DNA from: Bdellovibrionia bacterium
GTDB lineage: Bacteria > Bdellovibrionota > Bdellovibrionia > Bdellovibrionales > JAGQZY01
Length of the DNA: 64,000 nucleotides
Reading direction: 5' to 3'
Assembly (NCBI GenBank): GCA_030427805.1
Contig: JAUICP010000001.1
Location: 868,001-932,000, forward strand
This document shows, piece by piece, positions 36,369 through 45,255 of the stretch; the stretch's first letter is position 1; each line of letters opens with the position of its first letter. Both the position numbers and the translations under genes were made by a program. The notes beneath the pieces are model-generated. The model saw nothing but the letters and a program-made list of their open reading frames with translations, was not told where the DNA came from and ran no database searches.

Positions 36369-36941
36369 CTAGACTCGAGCCTCTGTATGGTTTTGAGAAT
36401 TACAGTTATTGAGGATGAAGTCAGTGGCTTCAACCAGCCCCGGAACGAATGCTTCAGGAGCATCAAATTGAGAGTCCTGGGGTGTTTCCACTCCCTCAAG
36501 AAGTATACTTTTTAGTCCCGCACGGTGGCCTGCTTCGACATCAGTCATACGGTCACCAATCATCCAGCTGCCCTCTCGCTGTAGAGAAAAATCATTGATC
36601 CCTTGATCGATCATCCCTGGACTTGGCTTTCTGAAAGGGTGATTGCTTTCAACAAGATAAGGAGCGTAGTAAAACTGTAAAAACTCGATCCCTTCTTTGG
36701 CAAAGTCACGGGCAATGATTCTGTGGATTTCGTAGAGATTCTTTATGTCCACGATTCCCCGTGCGACTCCCGATTGGTTGGTGACGATAACAAATTGAAA
36801 CCCCGCATCTCGCAAGCGCTTGAGAGATTCAAAGGCTCCCGGGAGATACTCAATTTGCGTGGGATCATTGAGGTAGATTTTATCGATGATTATTGTACCA
36901 TCGCGATCGAGGAATATGGCTTTGTTACTACTCTCACCCAT
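36369..36941 (-). CDS. HAD phosphatase of the GmhB/HisB-N family, zinc ligands missing
   Basis: 190 residues. HAD motif I is FLDRDGTI, motif II is VTNQSGVARG, the Lys is in FRKPSPGM and motif IV is IGDRMTDVEAG. This matches D-glycero-D-manno-heptose-1,7-bisphosphate 7-phosphatase (LPS heptose synthesis). However, the usual Cys-x-His and Cys-x-Cys zinc loop reads YYAPYLVESNHPFRKP, with no cysteine, so specificity may differ. GAAGGA lies about eight bases before the ATG. Confidence 0.85.
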   Translation of the reverse strand: MGESSNKAIFLDRDGTIIIDKIYLNDPTQIEYLPGAFESLKRLRDAGFQFVIVTNQSGVARGIVDIKNLYEIHRIIARDFAKEGIEFLQFYYAPYLVESNHPFRKPSPGMIDQGINDFSLQREGSWMIGDRMTDVEAGHRAGLKSILLEGVETPQDSQFDAPEAFVPGLVEATDFILNNCNSQNHTEARV

Positions 36942-37009
36942 AATGATAGTCCTTCGTTGAATCTAAGCCCCAACTTAGTCGATCCCGATTGAAGGGGCAA
37001 GACAGGACT

Positions 37010-38047
37010 CTATTTGCTGGTTTTCTTGTTGTGGCTGCCAAGAGGGTGGTGGGTATCGAGAACCTGAGCCAGGTGATCCCGATCTAAATGGGTGTAGAGC
37101 TGGGTCGTTTGCAGGCTATCGTGACCAAGAATCTTCTGAAGAACCCGTAGATTAGTTCCGCTGGTCAGCATTTGGGTGGCAAAGGAATGTCTTAGGGCAT
37201 GGGGGTGGAGCGGTCTGGTGAGGCCCGCTTGAGCTCCGCGGTCTCTCACGATTTGATAAGCCTTGCGGCTGTTGAGGGCACTTTCTCCGAAGAGATATTG
37301 AGTTTTACCGAGGGACTGTCGGAGATTTCTCAAGGGAGTGATGAGAATCTCAGGGAAATAAACCATGCGCTCTTTAGCTCCCTTGCCCTGTACCTTGAGC
37401 TGCCTGCGCTTGAGGTCGATATCCTTCCACTGGAGGGCTCCAGCCTCGCTGACTCGCAGCCCGCAGCCGTAGAGTAGGAGAATCAGGCTGAGATCAAACC
37501 ACCTTCTTTTTTCATCGGAGTCGTCTTTAAAGCTATTGATCAGGGCCACGGATTCGTCCACTGAGAGGAAGTGGGGGAGTTTCCGGTTGGTTTTAGGCAG
37601 GGGGATTTTCTCGGCCAGGGGCTCGTTGATCAGCTCGTATTCGAAGCACCAGCTGAGAAAACTTTTCAGGCAGGCAGCCTTACGATTTCGTGAGGCCGAA
37701 GAGAGATCTCGCCAAGAATGGATGGCTTTCATTGAAATCTCTAATAGTGTACTTTCTGAAAAATTATGGGGTTTCACAATGGAACCAGTTTTTTTATCTA
37801 TATAATGTACGAATTTTATAGGGCCAAATGAGTCTGAATTGGTACCTTCTTGGTCCCACTCAAATTTTCCTAGAACGCTTAGTGCAAAAACTTGCGATAA
37901 ATCGCTCATATAAGCCCGAATGGTATGCTTGGAGGCAGCCCTCTGAGCCTGTAAATAATTCAGGAAGTTTGTAATAATTTCAGGTGTTTGAGGGGGTCGC
38001 GAAGACCGTCTTTTGCTGTCTTGGTCATGAAACATCTTCACACCCAT
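37010..38047 (-). CDS. Xer-type tyrosine recombinase
   Basis: 345 residues, longer than usual (about 300). The core-binding domain (about 20-165) carries an extra loop of about 35 residues around position 65-100. The catalytic domain has all conserved residues: Arg in GCGLRVSEA, Lys in VQGKGAKER, HALRHSFAT, His in ILGHDSLQTT and the nucleophile Tyr in YTHLDRDHL. This matches XerC/XerD, which resolve chromosome dimers at dif. No mobile-element genes or att repeats surround it, supporting the housekeeping role. No Shine-Dalgarno is seen before 38047; an in-frame ATG at 38035 is an alternative start. Confidence 0.88.
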   Translation of the reverse strand: MGVKMFHDQDSKRRSSRPPQTPEIITNFLNYLQAQRAASKHTIRAYMSDLSQVFALSVLGKFEWDQEGTNSDSFGPIKFVHYIDKKTGSIVKPHNFSESTLLEISMKAIHSWRDLSSASRNRKAACLKSFLSWCFEYELINEPLAEKIPLPKTNRKLPHFLSVDESVALINSFKDDSDEKRRWFDLSLILLLYGCGLRVSEAGALQWKDIDLKRRQLKVQGKGAKERMVYFPEILITPLRNLRQSLGKTQYLFGESALNSRKAYQIVRDRGAQAGLTRPLHPHALRHSFATQMLTSGTNLRVLQKILGHDSLQTTQLYTHLDRDHLAQVLDTHHPLGSHNKKTSK

Positions 38048-38165
38048 AAAAAAACTGCTTGCACGATTTACAAGGCCTTGTTACAACGCAACGCATCAGC
38101 ACGAGGCACCAAATTGGAACCAGTGCTGCGGGGTAACAATTAACTTGAACGGAGAGGCGGTACAC

Positions 38166-39218
38166 ATGTCACAGATAGATAATCCATCTATTCTGCCACC
38201 TAGTCAAAATCCAGTTGCGAACTTTTTTGACCAGGTCAGACCCTATGACACGAATACTATTGTTTACAAATCTGAGGTTATGAGACAGCTCATGAAAATG
38301 GTTGATCGCGTAGCCCCTTCAAACGCTACGGTATTGATCCTTGGTGAGAGTGGTACAGGTAAAGAACTTATTGCCCGTGCGATTCACGAGAGATCATCTC
38401 GACGTAACAAACCATTTGTTGCGATCAACTGTGGTGCTTTGCGGGAAACTCTTTTAGAGTCTGAGCTTTTCGGCCACGAAAAGGGCGCTTTTACTGGTGC
38501 TTACTCTAAAAAAATCGGTCTTGCAGAGGCTGCTAACGGCGGAACTCTTTTCTTAGACGAAATCGGTGAGTTGACTCCTGGAATCCAGGCTAAACTTTTA
38601 CGATTTGTCCAAGAAGGTGAAATCTACAGAGTGGGTGGAAAAGATCCAATCAAAGTAGATATCCGATTGATTTCTGCAACAAACAGAGAACTTGATGTTG
38701 AAGTCGTAAAAGGAACTTTTAGAGAAGACCTTTACTACAGAATCAACACAATCAGTGTTCAATCTCCTCCATTGAGAAGAAGAAAAGAAGACATTCCTCT
38801 TTTAATTGAGCACTTTCTAGCTAGTGGAAACCACAGAATCCTCAATCGTGGTCGTCAGATGTCTGAAGACTCTATGAAGATTCTTATGAAGTACGACTGG
38901 CCAGGAAATATTCGTGAACTACAAAATGTTTGCGAACGATTACAAATCCTTGCTGATGGTCATACGATCATGCCTGGTGATTTACCAGAGAACATCATCA
39001 ACCCTGAGCACAAAGTGGTTATCGATGATTATGATCCTACACTCACTCTTTACGAGCTAGAGAAGCGTTACATCCTTAAAGCTTTGAATTATTTCGATGG
39101 AAATAAAACTCAAGCAGCTAACGCTCTCGGAATTACTATCAAAACTCTTTACAATAAACTTCACGAATACGGTGAGTTTGAGAAGTACGCTGTACATTCT
39201 AAGACTCCTACGAAGTAA
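38166..39218 (+). CDS. Sigma-54-dependent activator without receiver domain
   Basis: 350 residues from the ATG at 38166, which has GGAGAGGCGG upstream; the TTG 21 bases earlier is less likely. Only about 40 residues precede the AAA+ domain. Visible are Walker A GESGTGKE, the sigma-54 contact loop GAFTGAY, Walker B TLFLDEIGEL and the R-finger region FREDLYYRIN. A C-terminal Fis-type helix-turn-helix ends NALGITIKTLYNKL. It activates sigma-54 promoters, but with no receiver, PAS or GAF sensor it would be controlled by level, by partner binding, or be constitutively active (as with PspF or HrpS). Divergent from the xer gene. Confidence 0.93.
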   Translation: MSQIDNPSILPPSQNPVANFFDQVRPYDTNTIVYKSEVMRQLMKMVDRVAPSNATVLILGESGTGKELIARAIHERSSRRNKPFVAINCGALRETLLESELFGHEKGAFTGAYSKKIGLAEAANGGTLFLDEIGELTPGIQAKLLRFVQEGEIYRVGGKDPIKVDIRLISATNRELDVEVVKGTFREDLYYRINTISVQSPPLRRRKEDIPLLIEHFLASGNHRILNRGRQMSEDSMKILMKYDWPGNIRELQNVCERLQILADGHTIMPGDLPENIINPEHKVVIDDYDPTLTLYELEKRYILKALNYFDGNKTQAANALGITIKTLYNKLHEYGEFEKYAVHSKTPTK

Positions 39219-39266
39219 CCAAAGGTAGAAGCTTCCTTTTGGTAGCGCGGGTGCAGCATGCACCCA
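39219..39266. other. Tandem hairpins downstream of the sigma-54 activator
   Basis: Two hairpins follow the stop codon at once: CCAAAGG/CCTTTTGG at 39219-39242 and a perfect GGGTGCA/TGCACCC with a three-base loop at 39249-39265. Neither has a T run; the real terminator comes 75 bases later. They could stabilise the 3' end or belong to a small RNA. Confidence 0.4.
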
Positions 39267-39339
39267 TTGAGTAAAGAATTTGATAGAACCCCCAATAAGT
39301 TAATTGTTTACCTTGTTGGAAGTGAAAGCTTGTAGCAAA

Positions 39340-39369
39340 AAAGCGACTCAATAGAGTCGCTTTTTTTTT
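39340..39369 (+). terminator. Terminator after the sigma-54 activator
   Basis: Eight-pair stem AGCGACTC/GAGTCGCT with an AATA loop, followed by nine T. Confidence 0.92.
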
Positions 39370-39469
39370 GCCCTAATTACTTTTGAAGCACTCGAAGGCT
39401 ATTTTCGAAATACCCTTAGAACTGGTCGGTAAATTGCTTTAAGTATCTGCAATAGAGGTGAGTTTCATA

Positions 39470-40711
39470 GTGAAAACTGTAAAAATGCGAAAGATCTTTC
39501 AATTACTATTTTTTCTGTGCCTAGCATTGATTACAACTGCATCGGTCAGTCTTTTTAAAAATTTGGAAGCGGCAATTGAAGGAACCTTTGCTGTAGATGC
39601 GCTAAATTCACAAATTAAAATAAACTTTGATCGGTTCGGTAAAACTGAAGATGGTCAAATTAGTATTTCTGAAGCACTCAACTTTAATTTCGAAAAGAGA
39701 TCTAATTTAGAGATTCCAGTTCTCGAGGGTTCAGAGCTATTTCCTGTGGGAGTTATTGATTCCGGGCTAGAATATACCCACGATGACTTAAAAGACTTCC
39801 TCTATAAATTCAACGACACACCCCCCATTGAGGTATTCGGAGGTCTGCGAATTGAAGGCGATTATTATGGTTATGATTTTTCAAATCGAGACTTACTTCC
39901 TTACGATGACCATTACGTCGACGAAATCGAAGATTACGAAGAACTTGATTCATTAAATTTCTGGAACCCCCTCATGCGCAATGGTTTACGCTATCTCAAT
40001 AAAATTCTGCGACAAGGGGCTCCTGGGCATGGCACCCATGTGTCTGGAATTGTCATAGAAATGTGTGATGAAAGGTGTTCGATTCTACCTATGAAGGTTT
40101 TCGGCTGGCAAAAAGCGAGTGCGATCGATCGAATCATTCAAGCCGTTGACTACGCTCAACAGCGGGGAATTCGCGTTGTGAATATGAGTCTTTGTATCAC
40201 AGAGTCTTCGACTCGAACCTTGCGTGAGGAAAACCCTGAATTACTTGCCGAAAAAATCGAAACCCTTAAAGCTAAAATGTCGAGCGCGAAAGAGACCCTC
40301 TTTGTGGTTGCCGCTGGAAACAACTCCACTCATCTGTCTGAATCATCTGGATTTTTCTATCCCGCACAGTTCGATATTGAAAATATGATTGTTGTTGGAG
40401 CCGTCGATGAAGACGGGGTGTTGGCCTCGTTTTCAAATTATGATTTAGTTTCGGTAGATGTTTACGCTCCGGGAGTAAAAATCAATAGTACCTATCCCTT
40501 TAACACCTATATGGAAGCTTCAGGGACTTCGATGGCCGCTCCCTACATTGCGGGGCTTGTCAGCAAGTTTTGGCAGGATAACCCGAGCCTAACTGTTACC
40601 GAGTTAAAGAATGAATTTTTGAGTCGAGTTCCCGAAAGGCAGCTTGTTAATCTAGAAGGTGACATCTTAGAAGGCTTTGAAATTCCGATTCTTTTAAGAG
40701 GCGATCTTTGA
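39470..40711 (+). CDS. Secreted subtilisin-family serine protease
   Basis: 413 residues from the GTG at 39470, placed by AGAGGTGAG seven bases upstream; an earlier GTG at 39458 is inside that site. A hydrophobic N-terminal segment (signal or anchor) ends near TTASVSLF. After a short pro-region with an EF-hand-like stretch (KTEDGQISISEA, about 55-65), the S8 catalytic domain shows the Asp in GVIDSGLEYTHDD, His in GHGTHVSG, the oxyanion Asn in VAAGNNS and Ser in ASGTSMAAPYIAG. Only about 50 residues follow the Ser. A secreted protease fits a predatory or scavenging lifestyle, but the target is unknown. Confidence 0.92.
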   Translation: MKTVKMRKIFQLLFFLCLALITTASVSLFKNLEAAIEGTFAVDALNSQIKINFDRFGKTEDGQISISEALNFNFEKRSNLEIPVLEGSELFPVGVIDSGLEYTHDDLKDFLYKFNDTPPIEVFGGLRIEGDYYGYDFSNRDLLPYDDHYVDEIEDYEELDSLNFWNPLMRNGLRYLNKILRQGAPGHGTHVSGIVIEMCDERCSILPMKVFGWQKASAIDRIIQAVDYAQQRGIRVVNMSLCITESSTRTLREENPELLAEKIETLKAKMSSAKETLFVVAAGNNSTHLSESSGFFYPAQFDIENMIVVGAVDEDGVLASFSNYDLVSVDVYAPGVKINSTYPFNTYMEASGTSMAAPYIAGLVSKFWQDNPSLTVTELKNEFLSRVPERQLVNLEGDILEGFEIPILLRGDL

Positions 40712-40961
40712 ATCTAGATCCACGAAAAGTCGCAAAATGTGTAAATTTTTTTGCAAAGTTTGGAGACTCGCTACGATTCATTTTTTCGATCAAGATAAAA
40801 CTTCTGATCTCAATTTCAAAAATATCACAAGAATGATTAGATTTTGAATAGTTCTCTCAAAAAATAGTATTTTTATTTGTTGGTATATTCGGCGTCTCTG
40901 GAGACTCTTTTGCAAAGTATAAACAATAGAAAAGGGAAGAGGGTCTAAAAAAGGACTCGTT
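40712..40961. other. AT-rich intergenic region with a repeated motif pair
   Basis: 250 bases without a gene. TTGCAAAGT with GGAGACTC nearby occurs at 40751-40769 and again, in swapped order, at 40900-40918; the second copy sits in the palindrome GTCTCTGGAGAC. No terminator is seen after the protease gene. The second copy lies about 45 bases before the next gene's start and may be part of its promoter. Confidence 0.4.
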
Positions 40962-42356
40962 GTGAAAAATTTAACACTAACTTTACGACTTTCTATTTGG
41001 ATATTTTTCGGCGTACTAACTTTCGCTTCAACCTCGAATGCCCAAATTTCAATCGAGCCAAGGACCGCCAATCCAATTATCTGTGAGGATCATTTTAAAC
41101 CAGGTCGTTTGGCAACCCAAGCAGGTCCGATTAAGAGTTTTTCCCATATCCCCAATGTACGTCAATCAGCACTTCGACTCGAACTGAATGATGAAATCAT
41201 TCTTCTCAATGTTTTGCCTTATCAAGCGTGGACCTATAGTCGGTCTAAGTATACGTCTTTGAAAACAGAAGACATGAATGTTTATTTTCGAGAGGCCGAG
41301 TCACGACTCGATTTTAAGCGTTTTTACATTAATGAGCGTTCCTTCCGTGGAATTAGAGCTGAAACTCTGGAACTTCAGCGAAGATATACTTCTGATCAAA
41401 TTCTGGCTGGAGTCGAAGCTTCCCATGTTCTCAATTTTTTAGTTCACCCTCGCTTTGGTCTTATCGTGGTTGATAATAATGGGATTGTATATCGGCTACC
41501 TTCTGAGGTTGATGCTTTGGGCCCGCAAGAAATCGTAAGAATCAATCAATTAGAGGAAGGAGCTGAGGATAGTTTTCTTATTGAAACAACTTCCGGTAAA
41601 CTCATCCGTCTATATCGTTCTCGAAACTCCTCATGGCCTGCTTTTGAGGCCCGTGTCGATGGAATAGTAGATGTTGATCCCACGGAAAATCCCAGTAGGC
41701 CCGATTACGAGATTGTTCATTATCAGGAATTTGGCTTAGATGTGAGGCCATTTGCCCAATTTAACAATGATTACGAAATAGGTCGGCAAAGGATTGAAGT
41801 CAGATATGACCAGCTATATGCTTCTGGTTTTATTCCCGGTGCAAGAACTGCCTTTGAAGGCCATGATAGAAATTATCAAATTATCGAACACGAGGGCCGT
41901 GAATATATTGTTGCCAGTTTTAATATGGGATTTATTGTTGTCGATCTCGAGACGGGAGAGTATTTTGAAAAATACTTAACATCTGACGTTACTCTGCCTG
42001 TAACTTTTCAGGTGACTAATCTAATTCATTTGCCAGAATTAGGAAGCCTTTTTCTGACGACTCTAAGCGGGCATAGTCGAATTGTTAATGTCGAAGAATT
42101 ATTCAATAGAGATTCAAGTACTATAGCATTTAATAGAATGAGGCCAGGGGTCATCGAGTCGGGAGATTTTCCGATAAGTTGGTTCTATAATTATCAAGTC
42201 AACGGAAATCAAATAGTGGCGATCCAGAAAACTCGTGAAGGCTTTCAAAAAATTCGAATCACGGTGTCTCCTGATCAGCCTGAGGATCAAGTAGAACTCT
42301 TAGAGTCCATCACTTTTGAACAGCCTCAGACAAGAGTTATTCAAGACAGTTTGTGA
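40962..42356 (+). CDS. Secreted protein of unknown function, propeller-like strands
   Basis: 464 residues; GTG start with AAGGAC upstream; a signal peptide ends STSNAQ. The mature protein is rich in beta strands with repeated phrases such as FGLIVVDNNGIVYRL and MGFIVVDLETGEYF, spaced irregularly as in beta-propellers. One Cys only (ICEDHF near the N-terminus). No catalytic motif found. It follows the protease gene in the same direction with a 250-base gap, so it probably has its own promoter. Confidence 0.65.
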   Translation: MKNLTLTLRLSIWIFFGVLTFASTSNAQISIEPRTANPIICEDHFKPGRLATQAGPIKSFSHIPNVRQSALRLELNDEIILLNVLPYQAWTYSRSKYTSLKTEDMNVYFREAESRLDFKRFYINERSFRGIRAETLELQRRYTSDQILAGVEASHVLNFLVHPRFGLIVVDNNGIVYRLPSEVDALGPQEIVRINQLEEGAEDSFLIETTSGKLIRLYRSRNSSWPAFEARVDGIVDVDPTENPSRPDYEIVHYQEFGLDVRPFAQFNNDYEIGRQRIEVRYDQLYASGFIPGARTAFEGHDRNYQIIEHEGREYIVASFNMGFIVVDLETGEYFEKYLTSDVTLPVTFQVTNLIHLPELGSLFLTTLSGHSRIVNVEELFNRDSSTIAFNRMRPGVIESGDFPISWFYNYQVNGNQIVAIQKTREGFQKIRITVSPDQPEDQVELLESITFEQPQTRVIQDSL

Positions 42357-42413
42357 TTTGATTGAGTGTCAACTTCGACGAATCGGCGAGCCTCTGTTTC
42401 AAATGTTCTGGCT

Positions 42414-43490
42414 TTAAAATGAATGAGCAATCTTTTTTAGGGTCTCAGTTTTCGGCTTTGTAAAATAAAGGGTGTCGTAACCCCTCGTGCCAAAGCTATG
42501 GCCAACCCCTTTTAGATATGTGAATGAAAGGTTGCTTTTCTTCCAGGTCGTTTTGTTCACCAGTTCAATGGCTTGTGTGTAATAAGGCGGAGTCTGATTG
42601 TCGTTAAGAGCCGTCACAAATGTGATGGGAATTGTGCTCTCTTGAACGATCACAGAAGGCTTTCTAAACATGAGTTCATTTTTTAAATAGTCGCGATTAA
42701 GAAAACGATCGTTAAGAACTAAGTTTGAGTAGTTGCCAGCTAAAAACTCATTAATATCAATTTGGCCATCGCCATTGTTATCAATTGTCTTGAGTTGTGG
42801 ACCAATAGCGGCCGCATACTTATTTTTAGTGTTGAGTTCTTTTTTGGATATTTTAAAGTCGTGATTAGTGTCGAGACTCGAAAAAAAAATTCTTTGAGCT
42901 CGGAATAGAGTTTGTTCGAGCATCAAAAAAGACTGGGGTTCATTACTAAAACCCGATAAAACCAGTTTGTCGACGGGAGCTTTTTGCGAAAGGGCAAATA
43001 GGGCCAGGTTAACTCCTTCGCTGTGTCCAAATAGTATGATTTTGTCATTAGGTCGATTGACCTTTGTCCACGCGATGACACTCATTAAATCTTTAACTAG
43101 GGTGTTCAGAGGAGATTTTTGAAACTCCATAAATTCGGGACGGGTTTGGTAACCGGGGTCTTTCTGTAGAATTTGAGAGACCACGTAGGAACGTTTGTGG
43201 TAGCGCAATGTATGGTGGCCTTGATCGCGAATAACTTGGGCTAAGTCTCGATAGACTTTGTTTTCTGTGCCGGTCGGTTGGGTGAGTCTTGTAAAGTCTC
43301 CATCGGCATCGGTTGGGCCGGACCCGTGTACGAAGATCACGGTGGTATCTGTAATATTCTTTTGCGCTTCTTCAAAAAAGTAGGGTAGTTCAAAATTGTC
43401 ATAACTTGGGATGACTGAACCCGTTGCATAGGTTGCTCGTCCGACTAAAAGCAATACTAGACTCAAAGAAACTGTTAAGAAAAATCTCAT
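42414..43490 (-). CDS. Secreted alpha/beta hydrolase with paired EF-hands
   Basis: 358 residues; signal peptide ending ATYATG; a strong GGGGGG site before the ATG. The hydrolase core shows VIFVHGSGP (oxyanion), the nucleophile elbow FGHSEGVN (about 155), the acid in ALNDNQTPP and the His in GVGHSFG. Two EF-hand Ca loops are inserted in the lid position: DTNHDFKISKKE and DNNGDGQIDINE (about 204-245), both with the canonical Asp/Asn, Gly or Asp, Ile and Glu pattern (the first loop has Asp-Phe in place of the Gly). Calcium may order the lid and gate activity. Substrate (ester or peptide) unknown. Confidence 0.85.
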   Translation of the reverse strand: MRFFLTVSLSLVLLLVGRATYATGSVIPSYDNFELPYFFEEAQKNITDTTVIFVHGSGPTDADGDFTRLTQPTGTENKVYRDLAQVIRDQGHHTLRYHKRSYVVSQILQKDPGYQTRPEFMEFQKSPLNTLVKDLMSVIAWTKVNRPNDKIILFGHSEGVNLALFALSQKAPVDKLVLSGFSNEPQSFLMLEQTLFRAQRIFFSSLDTNHDFKISKKELNTKNKYAAAIGPQLKTIDNNGDGQIDINEFLAGNYSNLVLNDRFLNRDYLKNELMFRKPSVIVQESTIPITFVTALNDNQTPPYYTQAIELVNKTTWKKSNLSFTYLKGVGHSFGTRGYDTLYFTKPKTETLKKIAHSF

Positions 43491-43528
43491 AATCCCCCCA
43501 AATGCTAGGGGTGACTATTATCTATCCA

Positions 43529-44482
43529 CTAGTAAATGGGAAGTAAAAAGTGCTTGTCGAGGTTGGGCCCTGCGCACGCAGCATAGATATGGAGATTCCA
43601 GAATCGGGCGGGATGGGCTCCCGCTTCGGAGCTTAATTCAGTATTTTCAGGGAGATCAACGGTAAATCGAGCGATTCCTCCACTGACCTTTTGAATTTGT
43701 TTTATTTCGTAGAGCGATTTCAATTGTACATTTTTCTGTCCACTGGATTTCGACTTATATGAGAAGACCTCTTGGTAGCAAACTAAGTTGATTTCGAGTT
43801 CTTTAATGGCAAAATCCTGAAGACCAATTAATTGCAAGTCGTAGGTGTTTCCCAAGTGTAATGGGAATGCTGGCAATGAGACATTAACTGGTTTTGCTCG
43901 ACGGCCTCTTTGTCCAGACAGGTAAAATCCATAAACGATGAGCACATCAAAGAGGGCCATTCCCAGATAAACAAAAATTCCAGGCCATTCAAAGGGAACT
44001 ATTTTAAACAAGATGACGTGAAATCCCGCGACAATCGAAATGCCTACAAAGTGACTTAGTAAGCTCGTTTTGTTGTCTCGGGCATAGGCCCATTGGCTAC
44101 TCCATTCAAAATCATACTTCCAGGCCTGCCTCTTGTACTTTTTTTCTAAGGCCTTTCTCTTTTGGAGTTTTATAAAGTTTTGAATCCCCGAGACTGTGAC
44201 TTTTAATCCAGCTAAAAAAAACATCCCGCTAATCATGAACAAATACTTAAGAGCGAGCTTGGATTTTTTTGGCGTCTCTTCGAGTTTCTCCCAATTGAAG
44301 TCAGAAAAAAACTGAACTTTAAAATCGACAAAAGCGAGGCTCATTAAAATCGAAACGGCGACAAAGGTGAGTCCAAATAGGATAAGGAAGATTCCCGATG
44401 TATTGGCCTGACTCAGGGGAGCGACCCCTAGTTTTACCGAAAAAGTTCCCTTATTCTTTGATTTCAACTTGATAGCGCCCAT
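43529..44482 (-). CDS. Membrane protein with C-terminal beta domain
   Basis: 317 residues with four predicted helices: two near 28-55 and 78-105, then, after a Lys-rich loop (KLQKRKALEKKYKRQ), two near 150-195. The last 110 residues are beta-rich (NVSLPAFPLHLGNTYDLQLIGL, INLVCYQEVF, ARFTVDLPENTEL), loosely like an arrestin-type sandwich. No enzyme motif. Follows 38 bases upstream of the EF-hand hydrolase in the same direction, so probably in one transcript with it. Unknown function. Confidence 0.65.
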   Translation of the reverse strand: MGAIKLKSKNKGTFSVKLGVAPLSQANTSGIFLILFGLTFVAVSILMSLAFVDFKVQFFSDFNWEKLEETPKKSKLALKYLFMISGMFFLAGLKVTVSGIQNFIKLQKRKALEKKYKRQAWKYDFEWSSQWAYARDNKTSLLSHFVGISIVAGFHVILFKIVPFEWPGIFVYLGMALFDVLIVYGFYLSGQRGRRAKPVNVSLPAFPLHLGNTYDLQLIGLQDFAIKELEINLVCYQEVFSYKSKSSGQKNVQLKSLYEIKQIQKVSGGIARFTVDLPENTELSSEAGAHPARFWNLHIYAACAGPNLDKHFLLPIY

Positions 44483-44719
44483 GCTGTCTTATCGGGTTTT
44501 CCGAGCTTGGACAGGAGCTAGGGAGCTCTCGTGGGTAGGGATGGTGTTTGTGCGACGTCACAAAACAGGGAGTTCTTTTCAAGTAGTTTCAATAGGTTAG
44601 AGGGGCTAGCGGACTCTTTTGACAGTAATAACAGATGTTCTCTGTGATACTTCTTGTTTAAGACCTTGGTTTAGGTGAAATATGGAGCCAGGTTTTTTTG
44701 AAGGGAAAGGGGAGAACCT
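44483..44719. other. Divergent intergenic region
   Basis: 237 bases between the membrane protein and the secreted protein at 44720; it must contain both promoters. No repeat, RNA gene or clear box recognised. Confidence 0.4.
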
Positions 44720-45184
44720 ATGAAACTTATTTTATCAGCTCTTATTTCACTATTCACAGCAACTGCCATGGCTTCTTTGGACTCAAATGGTCTCCAATTA
44801 AATTGCCAACTTGCGACGGCCTCGATCGGTGGGTCTTTTAATGGCTCAATTATGATTACTCCAGATTGGAGCGGTCATAATATCACATCTCAGTTTAGCA
44901 ATTTTGATATGCAGACGGGTGACCGTACAACTGTAAAGTCGGAGCAACCGAGTTTCTCTTGTACTTTCGAAAACTCTCCACTCAGAATTTATCCACCTAT
45001 TTTGGTTTCAGGTGAGTGTCACAGAGATATGGCCGGCACTAATATTAAGGTGATGATTGAACCATCGAGCACCAAAGATCTATTTACGATTGCTCTTGAA
45101 ATGACTTCAGATCAAGCTTCTTCACAAACTCAAGACGGACTTGAGTACTCCTGTGTATGGCAAGAAATGGTCGTTACTCAGTAA
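44720..45184 (+). CDS. Small secreted protein, four cysteines
   Basis: 154 residues; strong AAAGGGGAG before the ATG; signal peptide ending ATAMASL. The mature part has Cys at LNCQL, FSCTF, GECHR and YSCVW and is beta-rich, likely a small disulfide-bonded sandwich in the periplasm or outside. Monocistronic, with its own terminator. No family recognised. Confidence 0.7.
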   Translation: MKLILSALISLFTATAMASLDSNGLQLNCQLATASIGGSFNGSIMITPDWSGHNITSQFSNFDMQTGDRTTVKSEQPSFSCTFENSPLRIYPPILVSGECHRDMAGTNIKVMIEPSSTKDLFTIALEMTSDQASSQTQDGLEYSCVWQEMVVTQ

Positions 45185-45213
45185 GTTCGATAGTCTCATT
45201 GTTTAATGATTGA

Positions 45214-45242
45214 AAAAGGGAGTTTTTAGACTCCCTTTTTTT
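45214..45242 (+). terminator. Terminator of the small secreted protein gene
   Basis: Stem AAAAGGGAGT/ACTCCCTTTT with a six-base loop, continuing into a T run. Confidence 0.9.
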
Positions 45243-45255
45243 GTGAATGCTGAAT

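Noticed and set aside
37010-38047. Xer recombinase as part of an integrated element
   Set aside because: No att repeats, tRNA gene, phage or plasmid genes nearby; the protein looks like the housekeeping XerC/XerD type.
38166-39218. Horizontal transfer of the sigma-54 activator
   Set aside because: Its codon use looks somewhat different by eye (more AGA), but this could reflect expression level, and no flanking mobile features support transfer.
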